Shown here: one piece after another, positions 25,945 to 34,640 of the stretch
Numbering within the stretch: the stretch's first letter is position 1
Layout: the number at the start of each line of letters is the position of its first letter
Assembly (NCBI GenBank): GCA_012729555.1
Contig: JAAYCX010000015.1
Location: 1-64,000, forward strand
DNA: 64,000 bases
Direction of reading: 5' to 3'
DNA from: Acidobacteriota bacterium
GTDB lineage: Bacteria; Acidobacteriota; UBA6911
Notes under the pieces: model-generated
Told to the model about the DNA's origin: nothing
The model's input: the letters and a program-made list of their open reading frames with translations, nothing else
The model's database searches: none
Translations under genes and position numbers: made by a program

Positions 25945-26799
25945 TTATTCGATCTCGCGCCAGTTCCAGTCCAGGCCGCCCTTGAACACCATCGCGTTCA
26001 TGCCGTTGCTCAGCTTGGTGAGATTGGCGTCGGGGAAACGGGTGGCCATGGCGTAGTAGAACTCACCCACGCTGTCGGTCTTCACCAGTTCCTCTTCCGT
26101 CGCCCGGACGTAGTCGCGGGTGAAATCGAGCGAACTGTTGTCGAAGGGCATCCCGGGCTTCTGGTGGCCGGGGATGATGATTTCGGCCCCCATCTTCTCG
26201 ATCTTGTCCACGTCCACGATCCACTGCGCCCGCTCCTCCTTGGTGCATTCGCAGGTGAAGGGGTGGGCCTGGTTGAAGAGAACGTCGCTGGCGTACAGGG
26301 TCTTGATCGACGGGATCCAGACCATGGTGTTGTAGCGCATGTCCCCCATGACCTTGGAGATGATCTCGAGGCGATGGCCTTCCAGCTCGAAGTAGTTCTC
26401 CTTCAGCGACTCGGCCTTGGTGGTGACCCGGCAGACGTTGTGGGCGCCGATGATGCCTTCCCAGTGCTCGATCTTGCCGAAGAACTGCTTGTTGATGATC
26501 TCGGCCTCGGAACCGATGGCCACGACCTTCGCCTTGGGGAAGGCGGAGGCGATCACGCCGGCGCCGAAGTAATGGTCCGGGTGCGCGTGGGAGAGATAGA
26601 TGGTCGTGAGGTTCTTGCCCGTATCCAGGATCTCGGTGATGACGCGGTGGGCGTTGGACAGCGTCCACTGGGCGTCGAGCAGGACCGCGTCCTTCTTCCC
26701 CATGACGATGACGGAGGCGACCTCGAAACCGCTCTCGTCGCTGAAGAAGACCTTGGTGGAAAGGGGGTGCTGCGCGTTGGAATTCAGTCTGATTTCCAT
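25945..26799 (-). CDS. MBL-fold metallo-hydrolase
   Basis: 284 aa. The metallo-beta-lactamase signature is intact: LSHAHPDHYFGAG (H-x-H-x-D-H), a third His in the middle region, an Asp in LYASDVLFNQAHPF and IIPGHQKPG near the C-terminus. No signal peptide is present. Broad family: hydrolysis of esters, lactones, thioesters or beta-lactams; members with this start (TKVFFSDESGFEVASVIVMGKKDAVLLDA) often act as quinol- or lactone-type hydrolases. The substrate cannot be named. GGAGA precedes ATG 26799. A promoter is proposed at 26905-26933 and a terminator at 25870-25922, so it is monocistronic. Confidence 0.88.
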   Translation of the reverse strand: MEIRLNSNAQHPLSTKVFFSDESGFEVASVIVMGKKDAVLLDAQWTLSNAHRVITEILDTGKNLTTIYLSHAHPDHYFGAGVIASAFPKAKVVAIGSEAEIINKQFFGKIEHWEGIIGAHNVCRVTTKAESLKENYFELEGHRLEIISKVMGDMRYNTMVWIPSIKTLYASDVLFNQAHPFTCECTKEERAQWIVDVDKIEKMGAEIIIPGHQKPGMPFDNSSLDFTRDYVRATEEELVKTDSVGEFYYAMATRFPDANLTKLSNGMNAMVFKGGLDWNWREIE

Positions 26800-26904
26800 G
26801 TATGTTCTCCGATCGGGTTTCCGCCGGGCCGGTCGCCCGGCATTGAATTGTGAGGCGGGAGCCGCCTTGCCCCCCGCCCGCTTCCAGATTATGGCCGACT
26901 ATCC

Positions 26905-26933
26905 TTTATAAGCGTTTCCGGGCGGGGGAACAA
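26905..26933 (-). promoter_or_regulatory. Sigma70-type promoter of the MBL-fold gene
   Basis: Minus strand: TTGTTC (26928-26933), 17-base spacer, TATAAA (26905-26910). The start would be near 26898, giving a leader of about 100 bases. Confidence 0.5.
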
Positions 26934-26989
26934 GGGGAAATGGGGCGCATTGCGGGCGATTCGGGGGCGCGGGATGCTATTCTATCCCC

Positions 26990-28051
26990 GTGGAACTTTC
27001 GCTGCCGGTCGAACAGGAGAGGGAGATCGAGGCCATGGAGGCGCTGCTGCGCCCCGGCCCCGGCGCGGGGGGGAGCCTCTGCCTGCGCGGGACACTCTCC
27101 TGCGTCCGCTGCTGTCTCCCCCATATCGGCGGCGATTCCTGCCGCGACGCCGACGGCGCCTGGCTCGGTCCCGGGGGGCTTCTCCTGAAATTCGAGAATT
27201 TCAACCCGCGCCACGACCCCCGGATCGAGGCGTCGGGGTACGAGGACGCCTTCGCCGACGCCGGGAAGGGGGAGATGGAGCGGCGTTTTGCCGAAAGACG
27301 CCGGCTGTTCCTCGAAATCTACGACCCGGAACACCCCCGGGAATCGCTCCCCCGCTACATGAAGGCCAGCGCCGAAGCCGAAGGCTACCGGTACCGCCAC
27401 GGCGCGAATGCGGGCCCCGCCTCCCTCCATGTCGGCGGTTCCGTTCCCGCCCGGCCCCGCGGGAGAGGCGAGCTGCCCGAATGCCAGCTCCTGGGATTCA
27501 CGGACGAGGGGGGGCGGCCCGGGTGCCTCGCCCACCCCCTGGCAGAGACCTCCGGGGGGCATGACGGCCGCGACCTGGCGGGCTTCTTCCACCACACCGG
27601 CTGCTGCGACTGCGTGGAGTGCGAGGCGGGCCGCGAATTCCGCTACCTCAGCCCCGCCGCCCTCGGGGTGTTCGACCGGGCCGTCGACGGCCTGTCCTGG
27701 TACGAGTACAGCCGCCACGCCACGAGCGTGTTGGTCTACTACCTGCGCGCCTTCGACCACCTCCTCGTGCGCATGGACGAGGCCGCGGTCCTCGGCCGGC
27801 TCCCGCTCCGGCAACTGGCCTCCTTCACCAATGCCCTCTATGACGGCTGGCCGTTCCAAAGGCCCGCCGCCGCCGTACCCGCTCAGCCCGGCATGGGATT
27901 CATGAACACCCTGGACCTGCTCCGGGCCCCCATCCCCCTGCCGGAGAGGATCCTTTATATCGCCCTGCGCACGGGATTCCGGGCCGACACGTTCGGGGCG
28001 CAGCTCGGGAGAGCGAGGGAATGGATCGCGCGCCGGATGGAACGACTCTGA
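26990..28051 (+). CDS. Cysteine-rich protein of unknown function
   Basis: 353 aa if started at GTG 26990; ATG 27035 is an alternative, and neither has a strong Shine-Dalgarno. Cys clusters occur near the N-terminus (CLRGTLSCVRCCLPHIGGDSC), in the middle (ECQLLGF, then GCLAHP) and at about residue 205 (HTGCCDCVECEAG). These could hold zinc or Fe-S clusters, with a loose resemblance to the CxxCC-type cluster-binding proteins (YkgJ-like). The C-terminal third is helical. The stop overlaps the start of the RlmN-type gene by one base (TGATG), a sign of translational coupling. I cannot assign a function. Confidence 0.7.
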   Translation: MELSLPVEQEREIEAMEALLRPGPGAGGSLCLRGTLSCVRCCLPHIGGDSCRDADGAWLGPGGLLLKFENFNPRHDPRIEASGYEDAFADAGKGEMERRFAERRRLFLEIYDPEHPRESLPRYMKASAEAEGYRYRHGANAGPASLHVGGSVPARPRGRGELPECQLLGFTDEGGRPGCLAHPLAETSGGHDGRDLAGFFHHTGCCDCVECEAGREFRYLSPAALGVFDRAVDGLSWYEYSRHATSVLVYYLRAFDHLLVRMDEAAVLGRLPLRQLASFTNALYDGWPFQRPAAAVPAQPGMGFMNTLDLLRAPIPLPERILYIALRTGFRADTFGAQLGRAREWIARRMERL

Positions 28052-29151
28052 TGTCCAAAGAGATGCCGGACCAGGGGAGATGGGACCCCCGCGACCAGAG
28101 CCCCGCCGAATTTCTGCTCGAGGCCCGCCGTTGGTCGCTCCCCCTCGGCAACGCCCGGCGCTGGCTCGCCCTCCTCATCGGCGGGGGGGAGTGCGGCGTG
28201 GAGGAATGCCGCCGGGCCGGCATCCTGCCCCGCCGTCTGCTCGGTGCGGCCGCGGATCTGCCGCGGCTGCGCCTCCAGAGGCGCCTCCTGTCGAAGGATC
28301 CGGGGTTTGAAAAACTGGTGTTCGCCACCCCCGACGACAGGGTCGTGGAAACCGTCATCATCCCCCTCCACAAGCCGGGTGCTTTTTCGGTCTGCGTCTC
28401 CTCTCAGATCGGCTGCGTCATGGGGTGCAGCTACTGCGCCACCGGGAGGATTCCGGCCCCGAGGGACCTGCGCGGCTGGGAAATCGTCGACCAGTTCCTG
28501 CAGGCGCGTGCGATCGTGCGCGGCGCGGGGGGGCGGGTGACGGGGGCCGTTTTCATGGGGATGGGGGAGCCGCTCCTGAATTACGACCGCGTCATGGCGG
28601 CGGCCGAACTGCTCAGCTTCCCGGTTCACGCGGCCATCGGCGCCCGGGCGATCACGGTCGGCACCGTGGGCCTGGTCCCTGAAATCGAAAGGTTCACCGC
28701 GGAGGGGCGGAAATTCCGGCTCTCGATCAGCCTGGGGGCCGCGACGGATGAAAAACGGAGACTGCTGGTTCCGGCCGCCGCCCGCACCCCGGTCACCGAG
28801 GTCATGGCCGCCGCCCGGCGCCACGCCGAGTCCCGGCGCACGCGCGTCATGCTCTCCTACGTCTGCGTCGGCGGCGTCAATGTTTCGGAGGAGGACGCCC
28901 GCGCGCTCGGCCGGCTCGTCGGCGACACCCCCGTTCGGCTCGACCTGATCGACGTCTCGGACCCGACCGGCCGTTACGCCCCCCCGGACGCGGCGGAACT
29001 CGACGCGTTCCGCGACGCCCTGCGGCGCCACCTGGGACAGCCCGTTGCGAGGCGCTACTCGGGAGGGGGCGACATCAGCGCCGCCTGCGGGTCTTTGGGA
29101 GGATCGGGGGGAGGATCGGGGGGAGGATCGGGGGGAGGATCGATGGAATGA
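28051..29151 (+). CDS. rlmN: RlmN/Cfr-family radical SAM methyltransferase
   Basis: 366 aa. The family methylates C2 of an adenosine in 23S rRNA (RlmN also acts on some tRNAs). The radical-SAM motif is CVMGCSYC. The two mechanistic Cys are present: one in SVCVSSQIGC and one in ISAACGSL near the C-terminus. MGMGEPLLNYDRV is also typical. The N-terminal accessory domain is shorter than usual, and the C-terminus is unusual: a Gly/Ser tail generated by a 12-bp repeat directly after the conserved Cys segment. ATG 28051 is chosen because it overlaps the preceding stop. Given the divergence, it may be a RlmN paralogue rather than the housekeeping enzyme. Confidence 0.8.
   Translation: MSKEMPDQGRWDPRDQSPAEFLLEARRWSLPLGNARRWLALLIGGGECGVEECRRAGILPRRLLGAAADLPRLRLQRRLLSKDPGFEKLVFATPDDRVVETVIIPLHKPGAFSVCVSSQIGCVMGCSYCATGRIPAPRDLRGWEIVDQFLQARAIVRGAGGRVTGAVFMGMGEPLLNYDRVMAAAELLSFPVHAAIGARAITVGTVGLVPEIERFTAEGRKFRLSISLGAATDEKRRLLVPAAARTPVTEVMAAARRHAESRRTRVMLSYVCVGGVNVSEEDARALGRLVGDTPVRLDLIDVSDPTGRYAPPDAAELDAFRDALRRHLGQPVARRYSGGGDISAACGSLGGSGGGSGGGSGGGSME
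29101..29136 (+). repeat. 12-bp minisatellite in the 3' end of the RlmN-type gene
   Basis: GGATCGGGGGGA occurs three times in perfect tandem, with a partial fourth copy starting at 29137. Each unit adds Gly-Ser-Gly-Gly to the C-terminus without shifting the frame, so the tail length could vary by slippage. Confidence 0.9.
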
Positions 29152-29166
29152 GCCCCCTCCCCTGTT

Positions 29167-30954
29167 TCACTTCCGGCCGTAGTTGCAGAGCCCGTCCTCG
29201 CACAGCTTGACCGCCGGCATGCGCAGCGGCTTCTCGTCCAGCCTGATCCCCCCCGCGGGCACCCACCGGTCCACCGAAGCGGTGGCGTAATGGACGTAAT
29301 CGGTGGTGTGAAAAATCGGGTTGGTCTCCCCCCCCACCACCAGGAAATGGATACCCTCGGGCTTGAGGAACGGGGAGCCCGTCTGGTCGGCCAGCCACCG
29401 GCCCAGGCGGTCCGGGTCCTCGAAACCCTCCCCCTCGAGCGTCTTCGCCGCCAGCGGGTCCATGACGAACGTCAGGCTCCCCATGGCGTTCATCGCCCGG
29501 GCGCTCGACAGCAACCCTCCGGCGGTCCCCAGCCCCAGGGTCGTCACGTTCCAGCCGCGGAAGATACTGACGGTGCTCTCCGATTCCTTGAACCCCTGCC
29601 GGACGTGAAACGGTTTCCAGGGGCTTTTCTCTTCGTTTTCGGCGCAGCACTGGTTGGTGAAGCTCAGCCCGTTGCCTATGGTGGCCATGAAGGTGTCCCC
29701 CGCCCGCGCGTCCCCGAAATTGATGCTCATCAGGGTCCAGGCCCTTCCGATCACGGAGTTGGCGTAGTTGAAGGGCCCCAGGGCGCCGACGCCGCTGTTC
29801 ATGCCGATGGTCCCGGCCACCGGGCCGTTGACCACCACCATGCTCCCGTAGGACCCGGTGGAACTGGGCATGGCGGGGTGCTGCGTGGAGGCGATCGCCA
29901 GGATGACGGGGAGATGTTCCGGGCGGGCGCCGGCCATCACGGCGCACACCGCCACCTTCTCGACGGTGTAGTCGTTCAGTTCCTCGTGCGTCGTGATCGA
30001 CATCCGGCCGACCACCTCCCCGGGGTCGTGGTCGGTCCCGGTGAGCATCTCGGCCACCCTCTCCTCGGTCGGCAGCACGATGGGGAGCCCGTCGGTCCAG
30101 CCGTTCTCGAGGAACCGCCGCCGGAGTCCGGCCTCGGTTCCGGGCTCGAGCAAACGCGCCCTTCGGGGCCGCACGGGAACCTCGGGATTCTTCTCCGCCC
30201 CGGTCAGCGGCCGGGTGAGCGCATCGACCACCTCTTCCATCAGCCTGCGCCCGGTCACGGGGTCGTCCCCGTGGATATATTCGCGCAGGGTCTCGCGCGG
30301 GACCCAGGCGACCGGGTAGGGGGGAAAGGTCCAGCGCAGGTTCATGCCGTGCGACCGCCCGTCCCGCAGGACGTACTCGGCGAAGCGCGCGGTGACGATG
30401 GGGGCGGTGGGAACTCCGAACTCCCCTTCCATGGTGCGGGCGAACTCGGCGAGACTCGCCGAGCAGCCGTCTCAACCGCCGACGCCGAAGACCACCCCGT
30501 CCGCCTTCTTCTTGAGTTCCACCCAGAGTTCGGGGCTGTCGGAAAAGGCGTTGCCGCTCTTGACGTGCACCACCGTCCTGACGGCGGGCATGTTTTGGCG
30601 GAACCACTCCTGCATCTCCTCGAGAAACGCCTTCCCCCCCTCGAAACCGGTGTCCACCAGGTAGATCGTCTTCCCCTCCAGGCTCTCGAGCCTGGGGGCC
30701 ATCCTGAGGGGGAGCAGTTCGTCGCGCGACATCACCGGCTGGGTTTCGGGGTCGAAGATGGCCATCATGTGCGCCCCCGCCTCCCCGCGCCGGCCGAACC
30801 GTCCCGACGGCTGCCCCCGGGGATCGAGCACGGTCAGCATCTTCTCCCCGGCTCCGGCCGAACCGGCCATGAATTTGCAGCCCGCGTGGGTCGCGAGCGA
30901 CGCCAGCAGGATCGCGCCGCCGATGATTCCAGCCCCGGCATGTCTTCTACGCAT
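29167..30954 (-). CDS. Predicted exported selenoprotein with U-x-x-C motif (UGSC-like), in-frame TGA read as Sec
   Basis: 595 aa if the TGA at 30472-30474 is read as selenocysteine (residue 161). The N-terminus (ATG 30954, GGAGAGGGG upstream) has a hydrophobic signal-like helix ending near LATHAGC. Residues about 50-200 form the redox domain, with GKTIYLVDTGFEGG and ADGVVFGVGG, then U-D-G-C and SLAEFARTMEGEFGVPT on the far side of the TGA. This continuity across the TGA matches UGSC-type (seleno)proteins, in which U and C are two residues apart. Residues about 260-595 form a second domain (NGWTDGLPIVLPTEERVAEML, then EKVAVCAVMAGARPEHLPVIL), known from uncharacterised proteins. A SECIS-like hairpin follows the TGA. 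It lies 79 bases after the octaheme lipoprotein gene. The alternative is a nonsense-disrupted gene. Confidence 0.78.
30445..30474 (-). promoter_or_regulatory. Sec codon and bacterial-type SECIS hairpin
   Basis: Minus strand: the TGA (30474-30472) is followed by eight bases, then a perfect 7-bp stem CTCGGCG/CGCCGAG (30463-30457 with 30451-30445) closing a five-base loop AGTCT. The apical loop is 16-20 bases after the TGA with a G in its second position. This fits the known bacterial rule of a stem-loop whose apex lies about 16-37 bases downstream with a G among the first loop bases. Confidence 0.7.
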
Positions 30955-31033
30955 GACTTCCCCTCTCCGATGATATGGATACACGCTTCTTCCCCCGGGA
31001 CGCGCCGGCGAGCGGGCACGGGGGTGCGCCGGC

Positions 31034-33406
31034 TCAGGAATCCCCCTCGAGCCCCCGGAGCCGGTTCTCCAGGAGCCCCCTCGCCTCGGGCGCCAGCGGG
31101 CCGGCGGAGAGCGCGCGCCGGTACAGCTCCCGGGCCTCGGCCGCCTTCCCCTGCCGTTGATAGATATCGCCCAGGAGAAAGACGGCATCGAGATGGGCGG
31201 GGGCGTCCCGCACGACCCGCCGCAGCACCCCGGCGGCGCCGGAGGCGTCTCCCCCCTGATCAAGATAGAAAGCGAGCGAATAGCCGTACTGCGCGTTTCC
31301 GGGCTGCAATCGATAGGCGCGGCGCAGGTGATCGATCGCCGACTTCGTTTTTCCGGTCCCGGCGTGGATGACGCCCAGGTTGTAGGCGGCGACGGCCGAA
31401 CCGGGATCGAGCCTGGCCGCCGCCTCGAAGCGGGCTGCGGCCTCGTCGACGCGCCCCATCTCCCCCAGCAGCAGGCCCAGGTTCAGGTTCACCTCCGCGC
31501 TGCCCGGCTGCAGCTCGAGCGCCCGGCGCAGGCTCGCTTCCGCCTTGTCGTTCTTCCCGAGCGCGTTATAGGCGAAGGAGACGTTGACCTGGGGCATGAT
31601 CTCGCGCGGCGCCAGGCGGATGGCCGTCTCGTACAGCTGCGCCGCCCGCCCGTACTCCCCCAGGGAGAAGTGAAAGCCCCCCAGGTTGAAGTGCGAAGCC
31701 CAGTGATCGGGACGGGCGTCGAGCGTCGCCTTGAATTCCGCGGCCGCCCGGTCGAAGGCCTCCGCCGTCCCCGGGTCCAGCATTTCCCGCGGCACCGCCG
31801 CCAGGGCCGCCGCGGCCCGGATGCGGACCAGGCGCGACGGGTCCCGGACCGCCCCGCCGAGGGCCGCCAGCGCGGGGGCGTCCACGCGGTCCCCGAGTTG
31901 TTCGGCCGCGCTCGAGCGCACGAGCGGGGAGGGGTCCGCGAGCGCCCGGACCAGGGCGGGCCACTTCCGCTCGTCGTCGCAGGGCCGGATCAGCCGGATG
32001 AGGGAGGCGGCGGACACCGCGTCGCGCTCCTTCGCCCCGAGGTAGGCGAGGATGTCCGGGAGCCTCTTCCAGTCGCGCCGGCGCGCCGCCTCGACCAGCC
32101 CGGCCCGGTGGAGGACCGGCGCCTGGTAGTCCCGCTTCCGCCAGCGGCGCACCCACCCGTCCGCCCAGGCGGCGTCCTTCTCCTCGTGGCAGAGGTTACA
32201 TGCGTTGGGCGATTTCCAGGCCAGGGTCGCCGCGGGGGTGGGGGGGAGCATCGAATGGTCGCTGCGGCGCATGCGGGCGAATTCGGTCATGGGCATGTGG
32301 CACGCGATGCAGCGGCTCCCCTCGCTCCCCTGCGGGTGGCGGGAGTGGTCGGCGGCGTTCTTCACGTTTTCGGCATGGCACGGCATGCAGGCCTGGTTCG
32401 TGTCCCCGGCCGCGAAGCGGAACCTTCCGCTCGAGGTGTGGCAATGCATGCAGTCGAGCATCCCCGAATTCGCGCACGGGCTCATCAGCCACTGGGTGTA
32501 GGTGTAGTTCTCCCCCAGGTCCCGCCCGTCGGGGTGGTAATCGGGGTGCTCGAACAGCCCCAGGTCGAAGTGGTCGAAGAAGTCCTCCCCCGGGACATAG
32601 GAAGCGGTCAGCGGGGCGCCCTTGGCGTGGCAGACGGAGCAGGCGCCGCTGGAAGCCTCGCTGCTGTACCGCGGCGGAACGATGACGTCGATTTTGAGGT
32701 CCGCAGGGGGCTTCCCCTTCTCCGCGGCGCGGCAGACCCGCACGTGCTCGACGGCGGAGCCGTGGCACGCCTCGCAGTTGATCCCCGGCTCCCGCCAGGC
32801 GGAGCGGTAGGTATCGGTCGCGAGGTCGTAGTTGCGCGCAAACTGGCTGACGTGGCACCCCCAGCAGGAGGTGTTGAAGGTGTACTCCGCGTCCCTCCAG
32901 TCGACCGTTTCCTCCTCGAGGTCGTGAAAGTGGCGGATCCCGCTGGCGGCGGTGTCGAACCAGGCCTGCCTCCGCACGTCGTAGGCCAGGGGGAGAACCT
33001 GCAGCCGGCCGCGCTCCATGGGGGTCAGGAAATAATAGACGTTCTTCCCCCCGAGCGCGTGCTCGAGGGGGTAGTCCCGCTCCCCTTCCGGCCCCTTTTC
33101 CCTGACCCGGGCCTGCCGCCCGTCGAATTCCACCCGGTAGTCGGCGTCGCCGATCCTCAGGCCGCCCCCCTGCGGCGTGAGCTTCGTCCGGTAGAGCTCC
33201 GCCGTGAACGGCTGCATGGCGAGGCCATGGTGGGAACCGGCCCACAGCTGGTAGAACTTTTCGTGGCACTCGCGGCAGGACTCGCTCCCGGCGTAGCCGG
33301 AAGCCTCCGCCTCCCCTCCCCCGGCCGTCCGCGGCGAATCCCCGCGCCGGCATCCGCCCAGGGCCAGGACCGCGGCCAGCGACAGCGCCAGGATCCCCCT
33401 TTTCAT
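31034..33406 (-). CDS. Octaheme c-type cytochrome lipoprotein with HEAT-like and TPR repeats
   Basis: 790 aa. The signal peptide ends in LALGGC, so Cys19 should be lipidated. Eight CxxCH haem motifs follow: CRECH (44-48), CWGCH, CEACH, CSVCH, CMHCH, CMPCH, CIACH and CNLCH, all before about residue 410, arranged as in cytochrome c554-type proteins. A HEAT-like alpha-repeat region (LADPSPLVRSSAAEQLGDRV, RDPSRLVRIRAAAALA) spans about 460-560, and five or six TPR units (SHFNLGGFHFSLGEYGRAAQLYETAIRLAP and others) fill about 570-780. It is probably a surface or periplasmic electron-transfer scaffold. Its start overlaps the preceding gene stop (ATGA), and the predicted selenoprotein gene follows. 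Confidence 0.9.
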   Translation of the reverse strand: MKRGILALSLAAVLALGGCRRGDSPRTAGGGEAEASGYAGSESCRECHEKFYQLWAGSHHGLAMQPFTAELYRTKLTPQGGGLRIGDADYRVEFDGRQARVREKGPEGERDYPLEHALGGKNVYYFLTPMERGRLQVLPLAYDVRRQAWFDTAASGIRHFHDLEEETVDWRDAEYTFNTSCWGCHVSQFARNYDLATDTYRSAWREPGINCEACHGSAVEHVRVCRAAEKGKPPADLKIDVIVPPRYSSEASSGACSVCHAKGAPLTASYVPGEDFFDHFDLGLFEHPDYHPDGRDLGENYTYTQWLMSPCANSGMLDCMHCHTSSGRFRFAAGDTNQACMPCHAENVKNAADHSRHPQGSEGSRCIACHMPMTEFARMRRSDHSMLPPTPAATLAWKSPNACNLCHEEKDAAWADGWVRRWRKRDYQAPVLHRAGLVEAARRRDWKRLPDILAYLGAKERDAVSAASLIRLIRPCDDERKWPALVRALADPSPLVRSSAAEQLGDRVDAPALAALGGAVRDPSRLVRIRAAAALAAVPREMLDPGTAEAFDRAAAEFKATLDARPDHWASHFNLGGFHFSLGEYGRAAQLYETAIRLAPREIMPQVNVSFAYNALGKNDKAEASLRRALELQPGSAEVNLNLGLLLGEMGRVDEAAARFEAAARLDPGSAVAAYNLGVIHAGTGKTKSAIDHLRRAYRLQPGNAQYGYSLAFYLDQGGDASGAAGVLRRVVRDAPAHLDAVFLLGDIYQRQGKAAEARELYRRALSAGPLAPEARGLLENRLRGLEGDS

Positions 33407-34530
33407 CTCCAGCCCCCCTTCCCGCCGACGACGGCCAGGACGTCCATTTCGAACAGCAGCTCGTCGCGGCAGATGTCGGCCACGACGACGACGGCCGGCA
33501 GGTCGCCGAGCCCCCGTCTCCGGGCGACTGTATCATAGACTTCCAGGTCCGCGCCCTTTTTCAGATAGATCGTCGCCGAGCGGATATCCCGCAAGGTCGC
33601 CCCTTCGGCGGCGATCAGCGACCGGACGGCCTCGAACGTCTCCTCCACCTGGGCCCGGGCGTCCCCCGGATGGAGGCTCCGCCCCTCCCCGTCGATGGCC
33701 GCCGTCCCGGAAACGAAGATCTGCCGGCTGTCCCTCTCCTCGAGGCAGATTCCCCGGGAAAAGGCGGAGCCGTAGCCCCAGGCGGGCGGCTGCAGCCCCC
33801 CCGCGAGCGGGACGACCCGGACATCGCCGGTGACCGCGAGACCATCGGCCGTGCAGAACCCCCCGTCCGGGGTGCGCGCGCCGACGCAGGTGCTGGCCGG
33901 AAGATACGCGGGCGGCTCCTTCCCCGAAACGGGGATCAGCCCGGCGGACCGGAACCGGGCGGTGCGCGCGCCGTTCAACCGGTCGTACCCTTCGGAGATG
34001 CCGTCGAGCCAGATCCAGGTGCGCACGAGGTCGCGCATGCGGGCCGCACCGGACCCCAGGAGCCGCTCCATCTCCTCGAACGTCGCGGCCGCCTGCTCCT
34101 CCCTGCCCCCCCGAACAAAACCGTGGATCCCGGCGAGATGAACATAGGTCGCATCATCCCGTTCCCACACCCGCCCGCGCGGGCCGGTGGCGTCCGCGAG
34201 GACCCGGAAGCCGTCTCCGCGGGCCGCGCGGACGGCATGAATCTGGATGCCCGCGAGACCGCTCCCGCGGGGGGGCGCCCCTTCCATATAGGAGAAGGGT
34301 CCGGTCGCAAAATGGGGGTGTTTTTCCCGTGCCGCAGCGTAAACCTTGTAACAGTCGAGCGTTCCGAACGCTCGCTCACCCAGCACCCTCATGCCGCGGG
34401 CATCGAGGACCGATGCTATGGCCGCGCAGGCGTTTGCCGCGAGCGGGGCGCCGCCGTCGCGGTCGATCCGGGCGGTGATATGGAGCTGATCCGGTCCGGC
34501 CTCCATGGTGAAAAGGGCAAATCCATCCAT
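33403..34530 (-). CDS. RidA-fold protein, chorismatase (FkbO/Hyg5)-like
   Basis: 375 aa. The C-terminal 120 residues show a RidA pattern (QVEETFEAVRSLIAAEGATLRDIRSATIYLKKGADLEVYD, then a DLPAVVVVADICRDELLFEMDVLAV strand). The N-terminal half looks like a degenerate second copy of the same fold, giving the length and layout of chorismatase-type proteins (FkbO, Hyg5). No signal peptide is seen. Those enzymes split chorismate into pyruvate and a dihydroxy- or hydroxybenzoate; the active site cannot be verified here. The stop overlaps the start of the octaheme gene by four bases (ATGA), so the two are translationally coupled. The first codons and upstream DNA are duplicated at 37437-37592. Confidence 0.75.
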   Translation of the reverse strand: MDGFALFTMEAGPDQLHITARIDRDGGAPLAANACAAIASVLDARGMRVLGERAFGTLDCYKVYAAAREKHPHFATGPFSYMEGAPPRGSGLAGIQIHAVRAARGDGFRVLADATGPRGRVWERDDATYVHLAGIHGFVRGGREEQAAATFEEMERLLGSGAARMRDLVRTWIWLDGISEGYDRLNGARTARFRSAGLIPVSGKEPPAYLPASTCVGARTPDGGFCTADGLAVTGDVRVVPLAGGLQPPAWGYGSAFSRGICLEERDSRQIFVSGTAAIDGEGRSLHPGDARAQVEETFEAVRSLIAAEGATLRDIRSATIYLKKGADLEVYDTVARRRGLGDLPAVVVVADICRDELLFEMDVLAVVGGKGGWR

Positions 34531-34640
34531 GGTCCCGTATTATGCATAAAACCAATCGAATGAAAAGGACAGGAGCCGTCTGCCCCGGAGCAGGCGGGTC
34601 TTTAATGCGCCTTTTCGGCATCGAGGCTGGAGGGGTCGGA
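34484..34640. repeat. Direct repeat, copy A: start of the RidA-fold gene and upstream DNA
   Basis: About 155 bases aligned almost without gaps to 37437-37592, in the same orientation. Matching blocks include AGCTGATCCGGTCCGGC (17 identical bases), ATCCATCCATG, CGTATTAT and TCGGCATC. This copy contains the functional start codon (34530). Confidence 0.75.

Noticed and set aside
30472-30474. TGA as an ordinary nonsense mutation (two genes or a pseudogene)
   Set aside because: The reading frame, domain continuity, U-x-x-C placement and a correctly spaced hairpin all favour recoding. The pseudogene reading stays as the fallback if sel genes are absent.
29075-30607. 510-codon minus-strand frame overlapping the selenoprotein
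   Set aside because: It is in another frame of the same strand, is Arg/Pro/Gly-rich, ends in repeats from the RlmN minisatellite, and has no recognisable domain.
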